From: Nematostella vectensis
Lineage: Eukaryota; Cnidaria; Anthozoa; Actiniaria; Edwardsiidae
Direction of reading: 5' to 3'
NCBI RefSeq assembly: GCF_932526225.1
Contig: NC_064045.1
Coordinates: forward strand, 15,868,442-15,932,441
Length of the DNA stretch: 64,000 nt
Part shown: piece after piece, positions 55,865 through 64,000 of the stretch
How positions within the stretch are numbered: the first letter of the stretch is position 1
Layout: every line of letters starts with the position of its first letter
Notes under the pieces: generated by a model
Told to the model about the DNA's origin: nothing
Databases searched by the model: none
The model's input: only the letters and a program-made list of their open reading frames with translations
Program-made: the position numbers and the translations under genes

Positions 55865-56504
55865 AGCACATCAAAGATGCTGAGAGTACATAAAAATGTC
55901 CCTATACCTTCTTTTTATGTCATGACACACCAAGAACAGTATAATTAAGTATCGATATTAAAAAAAAAAATAAAGAAAAAAAATAGGCTATCAGCGGGAA
56001 TCGAACCCGGGTCGCTGCGGTAGTAGTCAACTGCCCGCAACGAAAGACTAACGTGGCATTGCTGAAGGGAATTGTAATGAAAATTACTTTTAATACTATT
56101 GGTATCGTAAACTATCCCAAGCAAAGTCACCATCGGATTGGAGGTTACATTCGGGAAAAGCTTCAGGGTTACATTCGGGACTTTGTTTTACGAGTGTAAC
56201 CTCCAAAAGGTTACAATCAATATTTTTTTTCCGAATGTAAATTCCAAAAAGTAACATTAGGAAAAATAAAACAGTATACTCGGAAAAAAAGGTATATCAA
56301 TCTATCGAGCGCTATGCTCTATGTTAGAATCTACTTAATCAAGTTATCCAAGGAATCTAGTTAGTTCTTGTGTGCATAAAATATGTACAGGATCCTGAAC
56401 AAAGCATGAGCACATCAAAGATGCTGAGAGTACATAAAAATGTCCCTATACCTTCTTTTTATGTCATGACACACCAAGAACAGTATAATTAAGTATCGAT
56501 ATTT

Positions 56505-56531
56505 AAAAAAAAATAATAAAGAAAAACAAAA
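56505..56531 (-). terminator. T-tracts downstream of the tRNA-like element (pol III terminator-like)
   Basis: Directly 3' of the tRNA-like element the minus strand reads TA, then T4, G, T5, C, T3, and on to T9. RNA polymerase III stops at runs of four or more T. In other monomer classes the first run is seven or eight T. The equivalent tract precedes every anchor, so a transcript from the B-box unit would end within about 10 nt of the tRNA-like 3' end. Confidence 0.5.
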
Positions 56532-56544
56532 TAGGCTATCAGCG

Positions 56545-56555
56545 GGAATCGAACC
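56545..56555 (-). promoter_or_regulatory. Pol III B box (GGTTCGATTCC)
   Basis: The minus strand reads GGTTCGATTCC, a full match to the eukaryotic B-box consensus GGTTCGANTCC bound by TFIIIC. It sits at anchor+11 to anchor+21 in essentially every monomer. In the monomers anchored at 1362, 1909, 2456, 9008 and 19389 it reads GGTTCGAATCC, which also fits. It is among the most invariant blocks of the repeat by eye. Confidence 0.8.
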
Positions 56556-56585
56556 CGGGTCGCTGCGTTAGTAGTCAAGTGCCCG

Positions 56586-56598
56586 CAACGAAAGACTA
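56586..56598 (-). promoter_or_regulatory. Weak A-box-like segment
   Basis: At the tRNA D-arm position the minus strand reads TAGTCTTTCGTTG, compared with the A-box consensus TRGYNNARNNG. The start (TAGT/TAGC) and the G near the end fit, but the conserved central A is T. Spacing to the B box is about 30 bp, which suits a tRNA-type promoter. A class with TAGCCTTTCG (anchors 1362, 1909, 9008, 19389) is slightly closer to consensus. Activity is uncertain. Confidence 0.4.
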
Positions 56599-56613
56599 AC
56601 GTGGCATTGATGA

Positions 56614-56634
56614 AGGGAATTGTAATGAAAATTA
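56614..56634 (+). other. Small GAAA-loop hairpin in spacer
   Basis: The plus strand contains GTAAT-GAAA-ATTAC, a perfect 5-bp stem closed by a GAAA (GNRA-type) tetraloop. It is present in most monomers. A few copies alter the stem, for example GAAAACTAC near 6370, 29863, 32595 and 34789. It is upstream of the tRNA-like element in the minus-strand sense. No function can be assigned, and a 5-bp AT-rich stem can arise by chance. Confidence 0.35.
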
Positions 56635-56687
56635 CTTTTAATACTATTGGTATCGTAAACTATCCCAAGCAAAGTCACCATCGGACT

Positions 56688-56810
56688 GGAGGTTACATTC
56701 GGGAAAAGCTTTAGGGTTACATTCGGGAATTTGTTTTACGAGTGTAACCTCCAAAAGGTTACAATCGATAATTTTTTTTCCGAATGTAAATTCCAAAAAG
56801 TAACATTAGG
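56688..56810 (+). repeat. Motif cluster: six ~11-bp copies in both orientations
   Basis: Copies relative to GGTTACATTCGG: 56691-56702 (+, exact), 56715-56726 (+, exact, 24 bp later), 56740-56749 (inverted, GAGTGTAACC), 56757-56767 (+, GGTTACAATCG), 56780-56794 (inverted, CCGAATGTAAATTCC), and a weaker 56800-56810 (GTAACATTAGG). GGAGGTTACATTC (56688-56700) pairs with GAGTGTAACCTCC (56740-56752) over 13 positions with one mismatch, giving a possible hairpin or cruciform of 65 bp. The cluster recurs in every monomer. Possible origins are an older minisatellite nested in the monomer, the remains of a transposon end, or a multi-site binding platform. Confidence 0.8.
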
Positions 56811-57004
56811 AAAAATAAAACAGTATACTCGGAAAAAAAGGTATATCAATCTATCGAGCGCTATGCTCTATTTTAGAATCTACTTAATCAAGTTATCCAA
56901 GGAATCTAGTTAGTTCTTGTGTGCATAAAATATGTACAAGATCCGGAACAAAGCATGAGCACATCAAAGATGCTGAGAGTACATCAAAATGTCCCTATAC
57001 CTTC
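56811..57004 (+). other. Monomer domain with no recognisable content
   Basis: About 190 bp, AT-rich, well conserved between monomers. I see no gene, RNA or known motif in it. It includes AGCGCT inside GAGC-GCTAT-GCTC (a weak 4-bp stem near 56856-56868) and the BamHI palindrome region near 56935-56947. It carries several class-diagnostic changes: TATTTTAG versus TATGTTAG, TGCGCATA versus TGTGCATA, ACATCAAAATG versus ACATAAAAATG, and GATCCGG versus GATCCTG. Confidence 0.6.
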
Positions 57005-57010
57005 TTTTTA

Positions 57011-57020
57011 TGTCATGACA
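57011..57020. other. 10-bp perfect palindrome TGTCATGACA
   Basis: TGTCATGACA is its own reverse complement and is kept in nearly all monomers. Rare exceptions are a change at its right edge near 4035 (GTCATGAGACA) and neighbouring changes. It could be a dimeric-protein binding site or simply neutral sequence fixed by array homogenisation. Confidence 0.4.
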
Positions 57021-58171
57021 CACCAAGAACAGTATAATTAAGTATCGATATTTAAAAAAAAAAATAAAGAAAAAAAAATAGGCTATCAGCGGGAATCGAA
57101 CCCGGGTCGTTGCGTTAGTAGTCAAGTGCCCGCAACGAAAGACTAACGTGGCATTGCTGAAGGGAATAGTAATGAAAATTACTTTTAATACTATTGGTAT
57201 CGTAAACTATCCCAAGCAAAGTCAACATCGGACTGGAGGTTACATTCGGGAAAAGCTTCAGGGTTACATTCGGGAATTTGTTTTACGAGTGTAACCTCCA
57301 AAAGGTTACAATCAATAATTTTTTTTCCGAATGTAAATTCCAAAAAGTAACATTAGGAAAAATAAAACAGTATACTCGGAAAAAAAGGTATATCAATCTA
57401 TCGAGCGCTATGCTCTATGTTAGAATCTACTTAATCAAGTTATCCAAGGAATCTAGTTAGTTCTTGTGCGCATAAAATATGTACAGGATCCTGAACAAAG
57501 CATGAGCACATCAAAGATGCTGAGAGTACATAAAAATGTCCCTATGCCTTCTTTTTATGTCATGACACACCAAGAACAGTATAATTAAGTATCGATATTT
57601 AAAAACAAATAAAGAAAAAAAATAGGCTATCAGCGGGAATCGAACCCGGGTCGCTGCGGTAGTAGTCAAGTGCCCGCAACGAAAGACTAACGTGGCATTG
57701 CTGAAGGGAATTGTAATGAAAATTACTTTTAATACTATTGGTATCGTAAACTATCCCAAGCAAAGTCACCATCGGACTGGAGGTTACAATCGGGAAAAGC
57801 TTTAGGGTTACATTCGGGAATTTGTTTTACGAGTGTAACCTCCAAAAGGTTACAATCTATATTTTTTTTCCGAATGTAAATTCCAAAAAGTAACATTAGG
57901 AAAAATAAAACAGTATACTCGGAAAAAAAAGTATATCAATCTATCGAGCGCTATGCTCTATGTTAGAATCTACTTAATCAAGTTATCCAAGGAATCTAGT
58001 TAGTTCTTGTGTGCATAAAATATGTACAGGATCCTGAACAAAGCATGAGCACATCAAAGATGCTGAGAGTACATAAAAATGTCCCTATACCTTCTTTTTA
58101 TGTCATGACACACCAAGATCAGTATAATTAAGTATTGATATTTAAAAAAAAAAAATAAAGAAAAAAAAATA

Positions 58172-61100
58172 GGCTATCAGCGGGAATCGAACCCGGGTAG
58201 CTGCGTTAGTAGTCAAGTGCCCGCAACGAAAGACTAACGTGGCATTGCTGAAGGGAATTGTAATGAAAATTACTTTTAATACTATTGGTATCGAAAACTA
58301 TCCCAAGCAAAGTCACCATCGGACTGGAGGTTACATTCGGGAAAAGCTTTAGGGTTACATTCGGGAATTTGTTTTACGAGTGTAACCTCCAAAAGGTTAC
58401 AATCTATAATTTTTTTCCGAATGTAAATTCCAAAAAGTAACATTAGGAAAAATAAAACAGTATACTCGGAAAAAAAAGTATATCAATCTATCGAGCGCTA
58501 TGCTCTATATTAGAATCTACTTAATCAAGTTTTCCAAGGAATCTAGTTAGTTCTTGTGTGCATAAAATATGTACAGGATCCTGAACAAAGCATGAGCACA
58601 TCAAAGATGCTGAGAGTACATAAAAATGTCCCTATACCTTCTTTTTATGTCATGACACACCAAGAACAGTATAATTAAGTATCGATATTAAAAAAAAAAA
58701 TAAAGAAAAAAAATAGGCTATCAGCGGGAATCGAACCCGGGTCGCTGCGGTAGTAGTCAACTGCCCGCAACGAAAGACTAACGTGGCATTGCTGAAGGGA
58801 ATTGTAATGAAAATTACTTTTAATACTATTGGTATCGTAAACTATCCCAAGCAAAGTCACCATCGGATTGGAGGTTACATTCGGGAAAAGCTTCAGGGTT
58901 ACATTCGGGACTTTGTTTTACGAGTGTAACCTCCAAAAGGTTACAATCAATAATTTTTTTCCGAATGTAAATTCCAAAAAGTAACATTAGGAAAAATAAA
59001 ACAGTATACTCGGAAAAAAAGGTATATCAATCTATCGAGCGCTATGCTCTATGTTAGAATCTACTTAATCAAGTTATCCAAGGAATCTAGTTAGTTCTTG
59101 TGTGCATAAAATATGTACAAGATCCGGAACAAAGCATGAGCACATCAAAGATGCTGAGAGTACATCAAAATGTCCCTATACCTTCTTTTTATGTCATGAC
59201 ACACCAAGAACAGTATAATTAAGTATCGATATTTAAAAAAAAATAATAAAGAAAAACAAAATAGGCTATCAGCGGGAATCGAACCCGGGTCGCTGCGTTA
59301 GTAGTCAAGTGCCCGCAACGAAAGACTAACGTGGCATTGATGAAGGGAATTGTAATGAAAATTACTTTTAATACTATTGGTATCGTAAACTATCCCAAGC
59401 AAAGTCACCATCGGACTGGAGGTTACATTCGGGAAAAGCTTTAGGGTTACATTCGGGAATTTGTTTTACGAGTGTAACCTCCAAAAGGTTACAATCGATA
59501 ATTTTTTTTCCGAATGTAAATTCCAAAAAGTAACATTAGGAAAAATAAAACAGTATACTCGGAAAAAAAGGTATATCAATCTATCGAGCGCTATGCTCTA
59601 TTTTAGAATCTACTTAATCAAGTTATCCAAGGAATCTAGTTAGTTCTTGTGTGCATAAAATATGTACAAGATCCGGAACAAAGCATGAGCACATCAAAGA
59701 TGCTGAGAGTACATAAAAATGTCCCTATACCTTCTTTTTATGTCATGACACACCAAGAACAGTATAATTAAGTATCGATATTTAAAAAAAAAATAAAGCA
59801 AAAAAAAATAGGCTATCAGCGGGAATCGAACCCGGGTCGTTGCGTTAGTAGTCAAGTGCCCGCAACGAAAGACTAACGTGGCATTGCTGAAGGGAATAGT
59901 AATGAAAATTACTTTTAATACTATTGGTATCGTAAACTATCCCAAGCAAAGTCAACATCGGACTGGAGGTTACATTCGGGAAAAGCTTCAGGGTTACATT
60001 CGGGAATTTGTTTTACGAGTGTAACCTCCAAAAGGTTACAATCAATAATTTTTTTTCCGAATGTAAATTCCAAAAAGTAACATTAGGAAAAATAAAACAG
60101 TATACTCGGAAAAAAAGGTATATCAATCTATCGAGCGCTATGCTCTATGTTAGAATCTACTTAATCAAGTTATCCAAGGAATCTAGTTAGTTCTTGTGCG
60201 CATAAAATATGTACAGGATCCTGAACAAAGCATGAGCACATCAAAGATGCTGAGAGTACATAAAAATGTCCCTATACCTTCTTTTTATGTCATGACACAC
60301 CAAGAACAGTATAATTACGTATCGCTATTTAAAAAAAAATAAAGAAAAAAATAGGCTATCAGCGGGAATCGAACCCGGGTCGCTGCGGTAGTAGTCAAGT
60401 GCCCGCAACGAAAGACTAACGTGGCATTGCTGAAGGGAATTGTAATGAAAATTACTTTTAATACTATTGGTATCGTAAACTATCCCAAGCAAAGTCAACA
60501 TCGGACTGGAGGTTACATTCGGGAAAAGCTTTAGGGTTACATTCGGGAATTTGTTTTACGAGTGTAACCTCCAAAAGGTTACAATCGATAATTTTTTTTC
60601 CGAATGTAAATTCCAAAAAGTAACATTAGGAAAAATAAAACAGTATACTCGGAAAAAAAGGTATATCAATCTATCGAGCGCTATGCTCTATTTTAGAATC
60701 TACTTAATCAAGTTATCCAAGGAATCTAGTTAGTTCTTGTGTGCATAAAATATGTACAAGATCCGGAACAAAGCATGAGCACATCAAAGATGCTGAGAGT
60801 ACATCAAAATGTCCCTATACCTTCTTTTTATGTCATGACACACCAAGAACAGTATAATTAAGTATCGATATTTAAAAAAAAAATAAAGCAAAAAAAAATA
60901 GGCTATCAGCGGGAATCGAACCCGGGTCGTTGCGTTAGTAGTCAAGTGCCCGCAACGAAAGACTAACGTGGCATTGCTGAAGGGAATAGTAATGAAAATT
61001 ACTTTTAATACTATTGGTATCGTAAACTATCCCAAGCAAAGTCAACATCGGACTGGAGGTTACATTCGGGAAAAGCTTCAGGGTTACATTCGGGAATTTG

Positions 61101-62535
61101 TTTTACGAGTGTAACCTCCAAAAGGTTACAATCAATAATTTTTTTTCCGAATGTAAATTCCAAAAAGTAACATTAGGAAAAATAAAACAGTATACTCGGA
61201 AAAAAAGGTATATCAATCTATCGAGCGCTATGCTCTATGTTAGAATCTACTTAATCAAGTTATCCAAGGAATCTAGTTAGTTCTTGTGCGCATAAAATAT
61301 GTACAGGATCCTGAACAAAGCATGAGCACATCAAAGATGCTGAGAGTACATAAAAATGTCCCTATGCCTTCTTTTTATGTCATGACACACCAAGAACAGT
61401 ATAATTAAGTATCGATATTTAAAAAAAAATAAAGAAAAAAAATAGGCTATCAGCGGGAATCGAACCCGGGTCGCTGCGGTAGTAGTCAAGTGCCCGCAAC
61501 GAAAGACTAACGTGGCATTGCTGAAGGGAATTGTAATGAAAATTACTTTTAATACTATTGGTATCGTAAACTATCCCAAGCAAAGTCACCATCGGACTGG
61601 AGGTTACAATCGGGAAAAGCTTTAGGGTTACATTCGGGAATTTGTTTTACGAGTGTAACCTCCAAAAGGTTACAATCTATATTTTTTTTCCGAATGTAAA
61701 TTCCAAAAAGTAACATTAGGAAAAATAAAACAGTATACTCGGAAAAAAAAGTATATCAATCTATCGAGCGCTATGCTCTATGTTAGAATCTACTTAATCA
61801 AGTTATCCAAGGAATCTAGTTAGTTCTTGTGTGCATAAAATATGTACAGGATCCTGAACAAAGCATGAGCACATCAAAGATGCTGAGAGTACATAAAAAT
61901 GTCCCTATACCTTCTTTTTATGTCATGACACACCAAGAACAGTATAATTACGTATCGCTATTTAAAAAAAAATAAAGAAAAAAATAGGCTATCAGCGGGA
62001 ATCGAACCCGGGTCGCTGCGGTAGTAGTCAAGTGCCCGCAACGAAAGACTAACGTGGCATTGCTGAAGGGAATTGTAATGAAAATTACTTTTAATACTAT
62101 TGGTATCGTAAACTATCCCAAGCAAAGTCACCATCGGACTGGAGGTTACATTCGTGAAAAGCTTTAGGGTTACATTCGGGAATTTGTTTTACGAGTGTAA
62201 CCTCCAAAAGGTTACAATCGATAATTTTTTTTTCCGAATGTAAATTCCAAAAAGTAACATTAGGAAAAATAAAACAGTATACTCGGAAAAAAAGGTATAT
62301 CAATCTATCGAGCGCTATGCTCTATGTTAGAATCTACTTAATCAAGTTATCCAAGGAATCTAGTTAGTTCTTGTGTGCATAAAATATGTACAGGATCCTG
62401 AACAAAGCATGAGCACATCAAAGATGCTGAGAGTACATAAAAATGTCCCTATACCTTCTTTTTATGTCATGACACACCAAGATCAGTATAATTAAGTATC
62501 GATATTTAAAAAAAAAAAATAAAGAAAAAAAAATA
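58172..62535 (+). repeat. Higher-order repeat unit 4 (eight monomers, 4364 bp)
   Basis: A-B-C-D, then an X/C chimera (60354), then D-E-X. The B monomer (58716) has a class-C patch around 59115-59170 (CAAGATCCGG and ACATCAAAATG). The C monomer (59264) has ACATAAAAATG near 59711 where class C normally has ACATCAAAATG. These patches suggest conversion or exchange between neighbours. Confidence 0.78.
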
Positions 62536-64000
62536 GGCTATTAGCGGGAATCGAACCCGGGTAGCTGCGTTAGTAGTCAAGTGCCCGCAACGAAAGACTA
62601 ACGTGGCATTGCTGAAGGGAATTGTAATGAAAATTACTTTTAATACTATTGGTATCGTAAACTATCCCAAGCAAAGTCACCATCGGACTGGAGGTTACAT
62701 TCGGGAAAAGCTTTAGGGTTACATTCGGGAATTTGTTTTACGAGTGTAACCTCCAAAAGGTTACAATCTATAATTTTTTTCCGAATGTAAATTCCAAAAA
62801 GTAACATTAGGAAAAATAAAACAGTATACTCGGAAAAAAAAGTATATCAATCTATCGAGCGCTATGCTCTATATTAGAATCTACTTAATCAAGTTTTCCA
62901 AGGAATCTAGTTAGTTCTTGTGTGCATAAAATATGTACAGGATCCTGAACAAAGCATGAGCACATCAAAGATGCTGAGAGTACATAAAAATGTCCCTATA
63001 CCTTCTTTTTATGTCATGACACACCAAGAACAGTATAATTAAGTATCGATATTAAAAAAAAAAATAAAGAAAAAAAATAGGCTATCAGCGGGAATCGAAC
63101 CCGGGTCGCTGCGGTAGTAGTCAACTGCCCGCAACGAAAGACTAACGTGGCATTGCTGAAGGGAATTGTAATGAAAATTACTTTTAATACTATTGGTATC
63201 GTAAACTATCCCAAGCAAAGTCACCATCGGATTGGAGGTTACATTCGGGAAAAGCTTCAGGGTTACATTCGGGACTTTGTTTTACGAGTGTAACCTCCAA
63301 AAGGTTACAATCAATAATTTTTTTCCGAATGTAAATTCCAAAAAGTAACATTAGGAAAAATAAAACAGTATACTCGGAAAAAAAGGTATATCAATCTATC
63401 GAGCGCTATGCTCTATGTTAGAATCTACTTAATCAAGTTATCCAAGGAATCTAGTTAGTTCTTGTGTGCATAAAATATGTACAGGATCCTGAACAAAGCA
63501 TGAGCACATCAAAGATGCTGAGAGTACATAAAAATGTCCCTATACCTTCTTTTTATGTCATGACACACCAAGAACAGTATAATTAAGTATCGATATTTAA
63601 AAAAAAATAATAAAGAAAAACAAAATAGGCTATCAGCGGGAATCGAACCCGGGTCGCTGCGTTAGTAGTCAAGTGCCCGCAACGAAAGACTAACGTGGCA
63701 TTGATGAAGGGAATTGTAATGAAAATTACTTTTAATACTATTGGTATCGTAAACTATCCCAAGCAAAGTCACCATCGGACTGGAGGTTACATTCGGGAAA
63801 AGCTTTAGGGTTACATTCGGGAATTTGTTTTACGAGTGTAACCTCCAAAAGGTTACAATCGATAATTTTTTTTCCGAATGTAAATTCCAAAAAGTAACAT
63901 TAGGAAAAATAAAACAGTATACTCGGAAAAAAAGGTATATCAATCTATCGAGCGCTATGCTCTATTTTAGAATCTACTTAATCAAGTTATCCAAGGAATC
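62536..64000 (+). repeat. Higher-order repeat unit 5, truncated by the window end
   Basis: Holds A (62536, with GGCTATTAGC), B (63080) and the beginning of C (63628), following the expected order. The array is still ongoing at the last base. Confidence 0.8.

Larger units (their letters stand above)
56534..56605 (-). ncRNA. tRNA-like pol III element (degenerate tRNA), one per monomer
   Basis: Read on the minus strand this 72-nt segment can be laid out as a tRNA: 7-nt acceptor start (GCCACGT), TA, a 4-bp D stem (GTCT with GGGC, using G-T pairs), an 8-nt D loop, a 17-nt anticodon-arm segment with loop CTACTAA, a 4-nt variable loop, a T arm CCGGG-TTCGATT-CCCGC with four of five pairs, and a 3' acceptor side ending GCC. 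The T arm and the total length fit the tRNA family well. The acceptor (about 3 of 7 pairs) and anticodon stem (about 2 of 5) are badly degraded, so this is not a working tRNA. The formal anticodon would be ACT, which I would not trust. It is either a tRNA pseudogene or a tRNA-derived (SINE-head-like) sequence captured in the satellite. The same block recurs at every anchor in the window. Transcription is an inference. Confidence 0.75.
56534..57080 (+). repeat. Reference satellite monomer (547 bp, class C)
   Basis: Chosen as the worked example because it lies in the well-ordered higher-order repeat. Order on the plus strand: antisense tRNA-like element (56534-56605); spacer with a short hairpin (56606-56687); inverted/direct motif cluster (56688-56810); a domain with no recognisable content (56811-57004); palindrome and AT-rich stretch (57005-57050); A-rich tract (57051-57080). 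A HindIII site (AAGCTT) lies at the motif cluster. The BamHI site found in most monomers is lost here because GGATCC has become AGATCC. The length is close to three times 182 bp, so three nucleosomes per monomer is possible, but that is only arithmetic. Confidence 0.95.
55442..58171 (+). repeat. Higher-order repeat unit 3 (A-B-C-D-E, 2730 bp)
   Basis: The cleanest pentamer. It contains the reference monomer (56534) and differs from unit 1 only by scattered changes such as AAAAACAAATAAAG near 57601 and CAATATTTTTTTTCC near 56218. Confidence 0.85.
1..64000 (+). repeat. ~546-bp satellite array, 117 anchors, uninterrupted
   Basis: All monomers are head to tail in one orientation. Positions of the anchor (first G of GGCTATCAGC): 269, 817, 1362, 1909, 2456, 3005, 3552, 4096, 4637, 5185, 5732, 6280, 6823, 7368, 7915, 8459, 9008, 9558, 10107, 10651, 11200, 11744, 12284, 12832, 13380, 13925, 14473, 15021, 15570, 16118, 16662, 17205, 17752, 18296, 18840, 19389, 19939, 20488, 21032, 21572, 22120, 22668, 23213, 23761, 24309, 24858, 25406, 25950, 26493, 27040, 27583, 28131, 28679, 29223, 29771, 30318, 30867, 31415, 31957, 32504, 33051, 33599, 34146, 34695, 35242, 35789, 36336, 36881, 37428, 37972, 38519, 39063, 39607, 40154, 40698, 41246, 41795, 42342, 42885, 43433, 43979, 44523, 45071, 45615, 46163, 46706, 47251, 47798, 48343, 48891, 49435, 49983, 50529, 51073, 51621, 52165, 52714, 53261, 53805, 54351, 54893, 55442, 55986, 56534, 57081, 57625, 58172, 58716, 59264, 59811, 60354, 60901, 61445, 61987, 62536, 63080, 63628. 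Monomers differ by scattered substitutions and by A-tract length. The tRNA-like element described below lies at anchor to anchor+71 on the minus strand in each copy. No coding gene was found anywhere. Confidence 0.98.
48343..64000 (+). repeat. Higher-order repeat of five/six monomer classes (A-B-C-D-E, with X)
   Basis: Class marks: A = GTAGCTGCG; B = CAACTGCCC; C = AAAAACAAA tract; D = CGTTGCG; E = GGTTACAATCGGG; X = ATTCGTGAAAAGC. Order by anchor: X 48343; A 48891, B 49435, C 49983, D 50529, E 51073; A 51621, B 52165, C 52714, D 53261, E 53805, E 54351, X 54893; A 55442, B 55986, C 56534, D 57081, E 57625; A 58172, B 58716, C 59264, D 59811, X/C 60354, D 60901, E 61445, X 61987; A 62536, B 63080, C 63628 (cut by the window end). 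The plain pentamer is 2730 bp (48891 to 51621 and 55442 to 58172). Confidence 0.88.

Noticed and set aside
56582-56600. CENP-B box on the minus strand (TTTCGTTG next to CGGGC)
   Set aside because: The two conserved halves TTCG and CGGG are present, but only 3 nt separate them where the CENP-B box has 7, so the core spacing is wrong. The match lies in the D loop of the tRNA-like element and is probably chance.
56534-56605. A functional tRNA gene (formal anticodon ACT)
   Set aside because: The T arm and length fit, but acceptor and anticodon stems pair poorly and the central A of the A box is lost. I call it tRNA-like only.
56711-56718. Telomere-type TTTAGGG
   Set aside because: It occurs once per monomer (GCTTTAGGGTTAC), and many monomers read TTCAGGG or TTAAGGG. 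There is no tandem telomeric run.
56688-56752. Transposon terminal inverted repeats of a MITE
   Set aside because: The inverted 13-bp arms are only 65 bp apart end to end, lack a visible target-site duplication, and more copies of the motif lie outside them. It is kept as a motif cluster instead.
56534-57080. A complete SINE insertion
   Set aside because: On the strand of the tRNA-like head, T-tracts follow at once and would stop pol III before any body. There is no 3' A tail in the right orientation and no target-site duplication that I can see.
1-64000. Recurring open frames of 60-88 codons on both strands
   Set aside because: They recur because the monomer recurs, start and end at arbitrary points of the repeat, and overlap on both strands. 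The longer versions come from small indels or tract-length changes. Peptides run through the tRNA-like block and the poly-A/T tract. No protein family is recognisable.
1-64000. CRISPR array
   Set aside because: The repeats are ~546 bp with no unique spacers and no cas genes; the pol III-type elements point to a eukaryotic satellite.
1-64000. Ribosomal or 5S RNA gene cluster
   Set aside because: The unit length is in the range of 5S arrays, but I do not recognise a 5S transcribed region, and the only pol III signals form a tRNA-type promoter.

Overview
The whole 64 kb window is a single tandem-repeat (satellite) array. One AT-rich monomer of about 546 bp is repeated head to tail, always in the same orientation, from the first base to the last. 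Taking the 5' G of the conserved block GGCTATCAGC (GGATATCAGC or GGCTATTAGC in a few copies) as the phase anchor, I located 117 consecutive anchors from 269 to 63628. Every spacing is 540-550 bp and the mean is 546.2 bp. Nothing interrupts the array: no transposon, no protein gene, no unique DNA. Both ends of the window are cut inside monomers, so the array continues on both sides. Open frames of up to 88 codons recur in every repeat but are by-products of the repeat, not genes.

The DNA looks like eukaryotic nuclear satellite (heterochromatic, possibly centromeric or subtelomeric). I cannot name the species. The main functional clue lies on the minus strand. Each monomer carries a 72-nt degenerate tRNA-like sequence with a consensus RNA polymerase III B box (GGTTCGATTCC, or GGTTCGAATCC in one class), a weak A-box-like segment, and T-tracts directly 3' that match a pol III terminator. 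The array could therefore contain more than 100 identical-strand pol III units.

Each monomer reads, on the plus strand: (1) the antisense of the tRNA-like element (72 bp); (2) a ~80 bp spacer with a small GTAAT-GAAA-ATTAC hairpin; (3) a ~125 bp cluster of six copies of a ~11-bp motif (consensus GGTTACATTCGG) in both orientations, including a 13-bp inverted repeat; (4) a ~190 bp domain with no recognisable content apart from two 10-bp palindromes (CAGGATCCTG and TGTCATGACA); (5) an A-rich tract of variable length.

Above the monomer the array has layered structure. 1-8.08 kb is a mixture of older variants. 8.08-18.46 kb (19 monomers) is followed directly by a near-identical copy at 18.46-27.75 kb (17 monomers), the second lacking one dimer. 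27.7-36.8 kb alternates two monomer classes. 36.9-40.7 kb holds an amplified 1.09 kb dimer. 41.2-48.3 kb is transitional. 48.3 kb to the end is a higher-order repeat of five or six monomer classes (A-B-C-D-E, sometimes plus X; 2730 bp for the pentamer) repeated at least four times. Chimeric monomers at class boundaries show recombination or conversion inside monomers. This is the signature of a satellite evolving by repeated unequal exchange.
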